Shown here: positions 23,177 through 35,300 of the stretch, piece after piece
How positions within the stretch are numbered: the first letter of the stretch is position 1
Layout of the letters: the number at the start of each line of letters is the position of its first letter
Origin: Isochrysis galbana
Lineage: Eukaryota; Haptophyta; Isochrysidales; Isochrysidaceae
Length of the DNA: 64,000 bases
Assembly (NCBI GenBank): GCA_018136815.1
Contig: CM030934.1
Location: 5,157,587-5,221,586, forward strand
Direction: 5' to 3'
Notes under the pieces: model-generated
What the model was told of the DNA's origin: nothing
The model's input: the letters and a program-made list of their open reading frames with translations, nothing else
Databases searched by the model: none
Program-made: the position numbers and the translations under genes

Positions 23177-23294
23177 CGCTATCTTCGCCACTCGCGGACG
23201 GCAGCGTGTGTCGCGAGCTTCTCTCGCTGATGCAAGTGAAGCGGTTGGCCGCCCGTACTCGCAGCTCGATGTCGACGCGCGATGTCGCCGCCAA
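23177..23294 (-). pseudogene. Decayed C-terminal thioesterase fragment after the synthetase stop
   Basis: On the minus strand this stretch reads VDIELRVRAANRFTCISE, clearly related to QVELRVVPGNHFTCISDE of the four thioesterase units. The DNA aligns over ~100 bases with 23,385-23,495. The catalytic His context (GNHF) has become ANRF and the tail is scrambled. It lies beyond the stop codon at 23,340-23,342, with a further in-frame stop and a 10-base C run between. It looks like the relic of an older terminal thioesterase copy. Confidence 0.72.
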
Positions 23295-23339
23295 GGAGGG
23301 GGGGGGGAGAGAGGCAGACCCGTGGGGCTAACTAGCGCG

Positions 23340-26300
23340 TCAACAGGGTATCACAATAGCGGGGGCGTTGACGCCTCCGAATTGCACAGACTCATTGGAC
23401 GCTCGCCAATCACGCACGGCAGACACGATCTCCGGCGCGAGCTCGTCGCTAATGCACGTGAAGTGGTTGCCTGGGACTACTCGAAGCTCGACTTGCGGGA
23501 TGTTCGAGTGAACCGACTTGACCAACGGGAACAGTTCATTGCTCTTCTCCGTGTACACCAAGAGCACACGCCCCTCGAACCGAGGCAAGCCCACCGAATT
23601 CGCGTCAGGCAGCTCCGACATCTCGGTCAGCTGGACCATCAGCTCCGCCAGCTCCGCCTTGCTATCGCCGGCGGCGTCTATTGCGTCGAAGAAGAAGAGG
23701 CGTATCCCCTCCATGTCTTCATCGGTGAGGTTTGCTTCGATCGCCTCCTCCTCGTGATCCGTGAGCCCCGCCCTCTGGCGAACCAAGCGGCGAGTGGACT
23801 TCACCTTCGGCATGATATTTGCGCGGAGCTTCTCCTCACGCTCCGCGGCGAGGTCTCCGCCCGCGAAGCCATCGAGCAGGACGAGTTCAGTAGAGTGACC
23901 TTCCGCTTGGAGCTTGCACGCCATCCAGTAGGCGACCTTGCAGCCGAATGAATAGCCCACAAGCCGGACAGGCGCGAGGCGCCGCTTGAGCACTTCGGGC
24001 GGGAGCATCCGCACGTACTCGAGAGCTAGCTGCTGCACCGTACGTGCGCGTTCGGTCATCCGGGGCGAGCAGTTGATGCCGATGGCACCGGCGTCGGAGA
24101 GGAGTGCCGCCACGTGGCGCAGGGACATCGTGTTGCCAGCGAGAGGATGAAGGAAGATATCCGGACCTCGCAAGGAGTTGCCTTGTGGCGTTGTCAGCCA
24201 CACGAGCTCGGGCGCATCAAGGGGGATCACAATAGCAGGCGCGTTGGCGCCTCCGAATTGCACAGACTCATTGGACGCTCGCCAATCACGCACGGCAGAC
24301 ACGATCTCCGGCGCGAGCTCGTCGCTAATGCACGTGAAGTGGTTGCCTGGGACTACTCGAAGCTCGACTTGCGGGATGTTCGAGTGAACCGACTTGACCA
24401 ACGGGAACAGTTCATTGCTCTTCTCCGTGTACACCAAGAGCACACGCCCCTCGAACCGAGGCAAGCCCACCGAATTCGCGTCAGGCAGCTCCGACATCTC
24501 GGTCAGCTGGACCATCAGCTCCGCCAGCTCCGCCTTGCTATCGCCGGCGGCGTCTATTGCGTCGAAGAAGAAGAGGCGTATCCCCTCCATGTCTTCATCG
24601 GTGAGGTTTGCTTCGATCGCCTCCTCCTCGTGATCCGTGAGCCCCGCCCTCTGGCGAACCAAGCGGCGAGTGGACTTCACCTTCGGCATGATATTTGCGC
24701 GGAGCTTCTCCTCACGCTCCGCGGCGAGGTCTCCGCCCGCGAAGCCATCGAGCAGGACGAGTTCAGTAGAGTGACCTTCCGCTTGGAGCTTGCACGCCAT
24801 CCAGTAGGCGACCTTGCAGCCGAATGAATAGCCCACAAGCCGGACAGGCGCGAGGCGCCGCTTGAGCACTTCGGGCGGGAGCATCCGCACGTACTCGAGA
24901 GCTAGCTGCTGCACCGTACGTGCGCGTTCGGTCATCCGGGGCGAGCAGTTGATGCCGATGGCACCGGCGTCGGAGAGGAGTGCCGCCACGTGGCGCAGGG
25001 ACATCGTGTTGCCAGCGAGAGGATGAAGGAAGATATCCGGACCTCGCAAGGAGTTGCCTTGTGGCGTTGTCAGCCACACGAGCTCGGGCGCATCAAGGGG
25101 GATCACAATAGCAGGCGCGTTGGCGCCTCCGAATTGCACAGACTCATTGGACGCTCGCCAATCACGCACGGCAGACACGATCTCCGGCGCGAGCTCGTCG
25201 CTAATGCACGTGAAGTGGTTGCCTGGGACTACTCGAAGCTCGACTTGCGGGATGTTCGAGTGAACCGACTTGACCAACGGGAACAGTTCATTGCTCTTCT
25301 CCGTGTACACCAAGAGCACACGCCCCTCGAACCGAGGCAAGCCCACCGAATTCGCGTCAGGCAGCTCCGACATCTCGGTCAGCTGGACCATCAGCTCCGC
25401 CAGCTCCGCCTTGCTATCGCCGGCGGCGTCTATTGCGTCGAAGAAGAAGAGGCGTATCCCCTCCATGTCTTCATCGGTGAGGTTTGCTTCGATCGCCTCC
25501 TCCTCGTGATCCGTGAGCCCCGCCCTCTGGCGAACCAAGCGGCGAGTGGACTTCACCTTCGGCATGATATTTGCGCGGAGCTTCTCCTCACGCTCCGCGG
25601 CGAGGTCTCCGCCCGCGAAGCCATCGAGCAGGACGAGTTCAGTAGAGTGACCTTCCGCTTGGAGCTTGCACGCCATCCAGTAGGCGACCTTGCAGCCGAA
25701 TGAATAGCCCACAAGCCGGACAGGCGCGAGGCGCCGCTTGAGCACTTCGGGCGGGAGCATCCGCACGTACTCGAGAGCTAGCTGCTGCACCGTACGTGCG
25801 CGTTCGGTCATCCGGGGCGAGCAGTTGATGCCGATGGCACCGGCGTCGGAGAGGAGTGCCGCCACGTGGCGCAGGGACATCGTGTTGCCAGCGAGAGGAT
25901 GAAGGAAGATATCCGGACCTCGCAAGGAGTTGCCTTGTGGCGTTGTCAGCCACACGAGCTCGGGCGCATCAAGGGGGATCACAATAGCAGGCGCGTTGGC
26001 GCCTCCGAATTGCACAGACTCATTGGACGCTCGCCAATCACGCACGGCAGACACGATCTCCGGCGCGAGCTCGTCGCTAATGCACGTGAAGTGGTTGCCT
26101 GGGACTACTCGAAGCTCGACTTGCGGGATGTTCGAGTGAACCGACTTGACCAACGGGAACAGTTCATTGCTCTTCTCCGTGTACACCAAGAGCACACGCC
26201 CCTCGAACCGAGGCAAGCCCACCGAATTCGCGTCAGGCAGCTCCGACATCTCGGTCAGCTGGACCATCAGCTCCGCCAGCTCCGCCTTGCTATCGCCGGC

Positions 26301-29300
26301 GGCGTCTATTGCGTCGAAGAAGAAGAGGCGTATCCCCTCCATGTCTTCATCGGTGAGGTTTGCTTCGATCGCCTCCTCCTCGTGATCCGTGAGCCCCGCC
26401 CTCTGGCGAACCAAGCGGCGAGTGGACTTCACCTTCGGCATGATATTTGCGCGGAGCTTCTCCTCACGCTCCGCGGCGAGGTCTCCGCCCGCGAAGCCAT
26501 CGAGCAGGACGAGTTCAGTAGAGTGACCTTCCGCTTGGAGCTTGCACGCCATCCAGTAGGCGACCTTGCAGCCGAATGAATAGCCCACAAGCCGGACAGG
26601 CGCGAGGCGCCGCTTGAGCACTTCGGGCGGGAGCATCCGCACGTACTCGAGAGCTAGCTGCTGCACCGTACGTGCGCGTTCGGTCATCCGGGGCGAGCAG
26701 TTGATGCCGATGGCACCGGCGTCGGAGAGGAGTGCCGCCACGTGGCGCAGGGACATCGTGTTGCCAGCGAGAGGATGAAGGAAGATATCCGGACCTCGCA
26801 AGGAGTTGCCTTGTGGCGTTGCCAGCCACACGAGCTCGGGCGCATCAAGGGGGATCACAACAGCAGACCCGTCAGCGTCGCCTCCAGGTTGCATGGAGGC
26901 CGCGAGAGCCATCACAGTGGGAAAGTTCATGACGTCTGCGGCGCCGACTGGGCGCCCTGTTCGCTTGCTGAGTTCGCGAGCGACAATCACCGCTTTCAGC
27001 GAGTTGCCGCCCAACTCAAAAAAGTCGGAGTCCATGCGGACTTCCTCTGCGTTCACACGGATCGCCACCCCGAAAGCTTCCCGTACGTGCCACACAACGG
27101 TGGAGTTAGTCGTAGCGCTCGCGGCTGTGGGGGGCATGGCCTGCAGCTCAGCCGCGCCGATTAGTACCGGTGAGGGCAGGCGCTTCCTATCAATCTTTCC
27201 ACCGCTCGTCCGTGGCCATTCCGTGACACCCATGACAAATGAGGGTAGCATATATTGGGCAAGTTTGGTGCGGATTCCGGCTATTGCATGCACGCTGTTG
27301 AACGGAGTCGCGTGTCTGCAGATAGGTGCGGAGTCTTGCTCAGTGACGCCCACGAGGTAGGCTGGGCTCACATACGCTACGAGAGCCTCGTGCTGCTTGT
27401 CGAGCAGCACGACTGCGTCCACAACTCCTGGCTGTTCTCTAATGGCGTGCTCAATCTCGCCCAACTCGATGCGTAGACCACGAAGCTTGACCTGGAAGTC
27501 GATACGACCGCCGAACTCGACCTCTCCGTCGGCGGACCAACGCACACGATCTCCGGTGCGATACACGACGTTATGGCCCAAATGATCAGGTAAAGCCCAA
27601 GGGTTGGGTATGAACTTTTCGGCGCTAACCTCGGGTTGATTCAGGTAGCCGCGCGCCACTTGTATTCCGCCATGCCACAGCTCACCCCACACGCCGATAG
27701 GGCAGAGCTGCGGGCGCTGCGGGTCGCTGTCCGGGTCCACGATGTAAGTTGGCACGTTCGGGAGAGGTTTGCCTATCGAGGTGAAGCGCTTGGAGCGCCT
27801 GTCGATAGCTCGACTGCAGGTTGCAATCGAGACTTCCGTTGGACCATACATGTTGTAACCTCGGACATGAGCGGGCAGGGCATCCAGCGTGTGTTGTGTG
27901 ATGGCCTCGCCGCCAAAATCGACGAACATGATACTGGGAGGCAAAGCGACTTCTGCAAATACTGACGGCACGAAAAATACTCCCGTGAGCATAGGTTGGT
28001 CTTCACCCGTCGCGTATAATAGCGGATCGATCAGCACGGCGGTCCCGCCAAGCACGATGAGAGCGGTGAAAAGATTCAAGACGAAGGCGTCGAAGGTGTA
28101 GCTCGTTGTGCAGCCATACCGATGGAAGCCCGGCGGGAAGTCGCGGCTAGCGCCCATGCCTTGGAACAGGTTGACCACACCCTGATGCTTCACAAGGACA
28201 CCTTTGGGCTGCCCTGTGGAGCCGGACGTGTAGATGACGTATGCAAGGTTATGCGGAGCAGCCGATTGTGCAGTGCTTGCAGGTCGCGACGCGCAGACCT
28301 CCACTTGGCGCGCATCGTCAAGTGACAGAGTAACGACTCCAAACTTCTCCTGGTACTCATCGGCCGCCACAGAGTCAACTACCGCGAGAGTGCACCCGGC
28401 GTCTTCCACCATGAAGCGGCGCCGATCAAGTGGCCACTTGGCCTCAATCGGTAAGAAGGCACCGCCCGCCCTCAGGACGCCAAGGAGGCCCACTGCCTGC
28501 TCGAGCTTTCCGCTCAGCTGCAACGCAACAACCGCGTCCGGGACAACACCATAGGATCGTAGCCAAGAAGACACTTCGCCAGCGGCGGCCCACATCTCAG
28601 CGTAGGTCATCGTTGTCCCCCGACACTCGAGTGCCACTGCGTCCGGGGAGCGATCTACCTGAGCGCTGACAAGGTCGTGCAAGCATGGTGAATTCAACGG
28701 GAAGTCGCCTGGACACAAATGGAAAGCAGTATGCACGAGCGCCATTTCATCTGCCGGCATGAGATCCAAAGACCACACATCTACGTGAGGCGCGGCCCCC
28801 GCGAGCTCACTAGCCAAAACTTGCATTCGCTTGGCTAGGCGCTCGATGCTTGCGAGCTCGAACAAGTCTGAGTTGAATTGGATGCTCCCCGCAAAAGGTT
28901 CCCCCGGTCGAGGAGTGCTCCCGTTGAAGACAATCTCGGCTTTGGCGATGCGCTCTATGTCATCCAAGAAGCACTGCTCCACATGCAAATCCTCACTCAA
29001 GAAGCCATCTACTCCGGACGCCCAGCCACCCGTCCTCTCCCACGCAAGGATCGTTTGGTAGACAGGGCTCCGCGATCCATCGCCCGACAGCTTTGGTAGG
29101 AGCTCTTGCAGCATGCGATGGAATGGCACTGCTGCGTGGCGCATGGCATCGCCCACCGTTTCTCGAGCGCTTTGGAGCAAATCCACAACACCACATCCTC
29201 GCGGAACCTCCACACGCATCGGCAGCATGTTGACGAAGCAGCCGATGAGCTTCATGTCGCTACTTGCGCCGCGGCCGTGGTAGGACACGCCGACCAGCAC

Positions 29301-32300
29301 CTCGTCTTGTAGCGAGTGGCGGCAGAGCGTGAGGGCCCATAAGGCAAGGAAGAGCTGGAAGAGGGTGAGTCGATGCCGGCTAGCGAGAGTGGTAAGGGAT
29401 GCTGTGAGCTCCGGAGAGAGTGAGACCTCGAGTCTATCACCGTCATATGTCAGCCTGCTCGGTCGAGGCTTGTCGAGAGGAAGCTCGAGGCTTGGCAGCA
29501 TACCCTCGCGTAGCTGCGCTCGCCAATATTGCGCGGACTTGGCGTGCGACTGAAGTTGCCAAGGCGCGCGTTGGCGTTGAGCATGATGCACATACTGGCA
29601 GGGGAGCGGGGAGAGACGTGCTGATTCGCCCGCGCGTCGAGCACGATAGAACTCCGTGAGCTCTGCAAAGAGTACTGCTGACGAAGACGCATCAAACGCC
29701 ACGTGGTGAACGTTGATCTGTAACAAAAAGTCGGCTTTACCCAGGCGCACGACGAGACAACGCAACACGCAGGCTTTCCGCCCGAAAAGCTCGAATTCAC
29801 GGGACCTCTCGGCCATCAAGAGGGCCTGCGCTTCTTCTTCGCAGTCTGCCGCCATCTCGCAAAACATTTCATTGCCGATCGTCGCAGCTTGAATGCGCTG
29901 CGTGAAACCGCCATCGCCGCCAAGATGGTCAAAATTGTAACTTGTTCGGAGCACGGAGTGTCTTTGAACCAAGTCGCTGATTGCCGCTCGCAGCATACTC
30001 ACGTCCAGTGGACCTTTGATTCGCGCCGCAAACGGAAGGCTGTAGAGCTTGGCGTTCCGACTCGTGAGAGTTGCCGTTAGAAATTGCATCTGATTCCATG
30101 TTACCGGGTAATCACCCTCGCCGGGCTGTACCTGTAATTTACTGTCCATGGGATACTCAAGGTGATCCCCATACGGGCCAAGCACGGTCGAGGCCATGTC
30201 CTTTCGGTAAAGCGCGGCCGCCATCGCGACGAATTCCTCCTGGGACGAAAACTTGCGCTCGAGCTCGCGCTTACCTTGATTTATTACTTCCGCCACGAGC
30301 CCATTGAGCCGCGGTAGTCCATCGAACTCGAATCTCTGCTCGAACCATGAGCACATCGGCGATGGCGAAGGAGGCAATTGCTCGAGCATCTCTTTAAAAT
30401 CGTGGTCGTTCTGCATCGCATACAGTTGCATGCGAGCTGTGACACGTGCCAAGACAAAGTTGGACGAAGTTCCGCCAGTGGTGCGAGTCAAAAGCCTAGA
30501 TGAGTAGCCGGCGTGCTTGCTCGTGGCGACCTTGCGCGTCGACGCAGTGCTGCTACCACGTGATTCCACTTGATAGTTGGGGTCACACGCGAAGACAATG
30601 TTCGACTTCTCATTCAGGAAGCAGAAATGGCGCTGCTCGAATACGGGAAAGACCTTCTTGATGTCAGGGAGTCGCCAACCGACGCATTTCAAAATGACTT
30701 CGCACGGCACGAACTTCTTCGACTTTGCCAAAGTAACGCCGGAAAGTAGAGTACCGTTTCCTGGGTTTCGTGTGGTGCACTGCTCCACCTCATCCTTGAC
30801 GATGGTAAGCAAACCTGCCCTATGAGCGCCAAAGATAAAGTCTGACACAGTGGGCTGAAAGAAGCTGTTCTGCGACATGAAGGTTTCCATGGCAGAATCA
30901 CCCAGCTCATCGCCCATGCCTGCCCATGCCTTCCAGTCTTCGTATGGTTGACCAATCTCGCCGAGCGTCATGTCCCCTTTGAGGTCGAGGTAGTGCACCG
31001 CTCGTGGCCAAGCTTGGAAGGCTCTACGGAACACCATCGTCACGTGAGTTGCGCCGTGCGTCAGTGCGGTGCGCACGTTCTCAACCGCGAAGGCGCCACT
31101 GCCGATAATCACCACTCTCTTACCCGAGAAAGCTTGCACATCAACGTCATCTTTGATTCCATATCCCACGATATTGCCGGGCATCTGAGAGAACTCTCGC
31201 TCACCATCCCAGCTTAATTCTCGTGGCTTGGCCTGGGCACCAAGGGCTAGGTAGACCCCACGCGAATGGACGACGCTCACGTGGTGCGTCTTGGTATCTC
31301 GGAAAGTCACGCGCGCGCGTGGTGGCGAGCTGCTGACCCACGTGACATCAACGACTTCGCAGTTGTAATTGATGAGCTGGTCAAGGCCGTGCTCCGCGAT
31401 GAAGCGGCTACCGGCCTCAAGCACTTCATCTCGAGATGTGTAATCTGACAACTGCTCCCCGCCTGCGCTCGGATAGCGGTAGGAGGGCTCGGTGACCGCA
31501 ACATGAGAGGTCTTGTTCGCGGCAGTGCGCCAGCAGCCCAATGCCTCGGCCGACTTTTCAAGTACCTGAACGGTGGCGCCAACCTGTAAGAACTCGTGAG
31601 CAGCCATGAGCCCCATATTCCCTGCCCCCACAACCAACATGTCGACATCTGGAGGACGTGCAGAGCCTTCTGGCTCACGGAAAATAGTCCTTGCGGAGTG
31701 CATTGCATCCACCGCTCCGCTTCCGGCCGTCTTCGACGGCGGACCTGCCGGGGGGTCGCGCTTCTCCAAGGCGTGCACCATCTGCGAATCGGTTGCTCGT
31801 ATGGCTTGGCCGGAACGAATGTCGCGACTGGGGAACGAGTCTACGATGGTTTCGTGCATCGGCGTAGCATCCTCTACGATCTCAGCAGCGATCGCCACAA
31901 TAGCCATCGCCTCTTCGATCGTCAAGGACAAAGCGTGCACTTCTTCTAGCGCCCCCCTCGAGTCGTCCGGTAAGACTGCAGGGCGTCCTTGGTCGAGGGT
32001 TCGTGCCTCTTCCTTTGGCACCACCTCTTGGGCGGTGAGTAGCTGTGAAAGGCTTCTGATGGTGGGGTAATCTACGAGCAGTGTCTCCGGGAGAGGATCT
32101 TGGGCTTGAGTCTGGAGCAGATTTCGTAGCTCGATGGCGCCCAACGAATCGATGATGCCGGTCTCCATGAGTGGTGCATCGGTGTCTACTCCCGACTCAA
32201 TGCCCATTTCCGCAATGGTGGCTTCCACCCGCTCGAGCCACCTTGACTCGGAAATCTGCACTACCGGCAAACCGCCTGGGACCATCCGCTGGCCCACGGT

Positions 32301-35300
32301 AGGCAGCGCTGACGCTCTATGCGGCAGCTGCTCTGTGGCGAGTTGATGCGACAGGAGCCTCACTGTTGGGAATTCCACCACTAGATTCTCGGGCAAAGTA
32401 GCGTCGCCGGCGTGGGGCTGTAGCAAATTGCGCAACTCGATCGCGCCAAGCGAATCAAGGAGGCCGGTCTCCATGAGCGGCACATCCGCGTCGATAACGC
32501 TATCTATTCCCATGCCTGAGATGATCGTCAACACTCTTTGGAGTGCCCCAGCCTCACTCATATTTGTATCGGCCTTGTCAACTGGAGCCGCGGATGGCAC
32601 CATGGCCTTGTTCGACTGCTTAGACGCCATCACAAACGCTCGCGATGAAACAGCACCCTTATCAACGGGAGAAACAACGTGTCTATCGGAATCCCGCAGA
32701 AGGCTCACAAGAATGGGTGCAATGTTTGGATCCTCTTCATTGTCCAATGGCAGCTGCCGCGGCTCGGAAGGCCTCGTATCGGTCGTGCGGCACAAGTCTT
32801 CTAGATGCGTGGCCAAGTTGACCAGGTTTTCTTGCATGGCAAAGTAATGTAGGTGGTAACCCTTGCCTGTTCGACCTTCGACATTCTCTATGAGCCACCT
32901 CCAACCATACAGCTGCTCTCGACTCCATGGCGTGTCCTTCAGAGAGAGGCCGTCGGCTAATTTGTCATAACCATATTCGCCCCACAATTCTTGTTGCCAC
33001 CGTCCATCAGCCAGCCATATTGTTGCTGAGCCCTTCGGGAGCTCCAGCACCGCGCGTCGCTGATCTCTCCATTGGCTCAGATTCATAGCCAAGCATAAGA
33101 ACGGAAAGTAGGTAGGGCTCAGCTTGTCCAGCTCGTCCTTAAAGCTCCATCGATCCAGCAGACCTTCTTTCAACCTAGCCGTACAAATACGACCCACGCG
33201 ATCGATGTCGGGCCTCAATGAGGCCGAGAGAAACTTCGGCATCAATGTCTTAAACATGTAAAGCAAACCTTCAATTCCGGGGAGCTCCGTCGCGACAGAA
33301 GGAAACGGAAAGAAAGGATCCACAAAAGTGAGCGTCACCGGCAGCCCATCTCGTTGAAAAAAAAAAGCCATTTCGCGAGCAATCGGGCAGCCGGCGGACA
33401 TGGCGAGAAGATGCGCACCCACAGAATGTTGCGAACCAACGACGTGGCGTCGATAGACTGAATAATAGTACTGTGAACGTTCTTGGAGCGAGTTAGCGAT
33501 CGCGGTCAACACGTAAGACTTCACTCGCTCGGGGTCGAGCTCGGGAGCCTGCAAGAAATAGATGGGCTGGTCCGGATCCCGGAGGAATTTCAAGAGCGGC
33601 GTTGCAAAATTTGTTCCTAACATAGCGTGAATAATCACGATTGGAGTCCGAGTTACACCGGCCGGCCCGACTTTGCCTTCACGGAGGCGGACGAGGACAC
33701 CATCCGTGGAGTTTGGATAGGCATAGCTCAAGGCATGGCCGACGTCGTGGATCGCAGACAGCACTGCTCTTGTGTCAAGAGCGTCGCTAGATGAGCTCTC
33801 ACGATTATCGAGCGGAGATGAGTGGGGGGCGTCTGTGTCGCTTGCCCCCGCGCTTCGGAGTTGTCTCGTATCTAAGCTCGTCGCGGCAACTTCACCGTGT
33901 AGAGTTGTGACATGTGAGGCAAGCGTGCGGATGGAGGCTTGGGCGAAGACGGTGCCGGGCGGGATCCTCTGTCCCGTGAGCCTGTGAAGCCGCTGAGCAA
34001 TTTCAGCAGCACCGAGTGAGTCGAGGCCAGCCTCTATCAAGGGCGAATCCAATGTTTCCGACCCAAAACCACTCCCAAGGTCTTGGACCATCGAAAGCAA
34101 AGCTGCTTCCACTCGCGACAGCAATTTTGAACGCGAAATCTGAGCCAGCTCGCTTGCCACCTCTCCCGACGTCGCTTCTGAGAGGTTGAAGGCCTCCGCA
34201 CCGTATTGTACCAACACTTTTGACGCAAGTGTCCGCACGGATGCCTGGGTGAAGATCGTGGCCGGAGGAATTCTCTGGCCCGTTAGCCCACGGAGCCGCT
34301 GCGCGATTTCAGCAGCTCCAAGCGAATCCAGACCGGCCTCAATCAAAGGGGAGTCCAAGGTTTCCGAACCAAAACCATTCCCGAGTTCGCGTAGCATCGA
34401 AAGAATAACTGCTTCGATATGAGACTGCAACTCCCAATAAGGCACCTGAGACAATTCACTTGTTGTTTCAGTGGCCCCTCTAGCACCTGCGACACGGAGT
34501 ACAGGACCGAACTTTGTGCTGTCCGGACGGACCAAATCCGCCAACATTGCAGGCGCCACCCCGACTGCACTCGATACTTTCCTCCAATCTACTATGAAAA
34601 ATGGAAGAATGTGTGGGCCTCTGGAGACAAGAGCCTCTGCCAGAGCGTTGGCAGCAATTTCGAGTGTGATCAGCCCAAATCCAGATGCTTGCAAATGGGC
34701 AGTCACAGACGCGTCGGATGCTGCCATACCGACGCCACCCCAAGCGCCCCATTGGATAGAAGTCGAGGCTTGGCCGGAAGTTCGCCGCCGAGCGCTGGTT
34801 GAGTCGAGACAGCAATTCGCTGCATTGTAATTGGACTGTCCACTCCAGCCAAGAAGCGCAGAGACAGACGAGAAAAAGACACAACACTCCAAAGGCATGC
34901 GACAAAACGCTGACAATAGATGCCAACCACCAATAGCTTTCGGGCCGTAGACCCGCTTCAAGCTCTGCGCGCTTTGTGTGTGCAGTAGGCCGTCAGCAAG
35001 CACCCCCGCCGCGTGCCATAGGCCCTGTTCCCGGGAGCTCGCTTGGGTAGCAGCCGTCAAGCGGCGAACATCAATTGCATGCGCCGCATCGCAGCGCACC
35101 ACTTGTACCTGCCGGCCTGCCGCTACATGCGTCAGGTCACTCGCTTCAGCAGCAGCGACCCTGCCTCGTCTCGAGAACAACGTAAGGGCAGGAGCTCCGA
35201 CCTGGAAGAGCCACTTGCTTGTCAAGAGAGCAACCCCTCCGGTGCCGCCAGACACGAGCTGTTGTCCTGCTCTGTGCATGGTGCTCGATTCGGCCCCGGG

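Noticed and set aside
23518-26579. Repeated plus-strand frames of 237 and 79 codons opposite the thioesterase units
   Set aside because: They are antisense shadows of the 876-bp repeats; no family signature, and each recurs only because the sense strand recurs.
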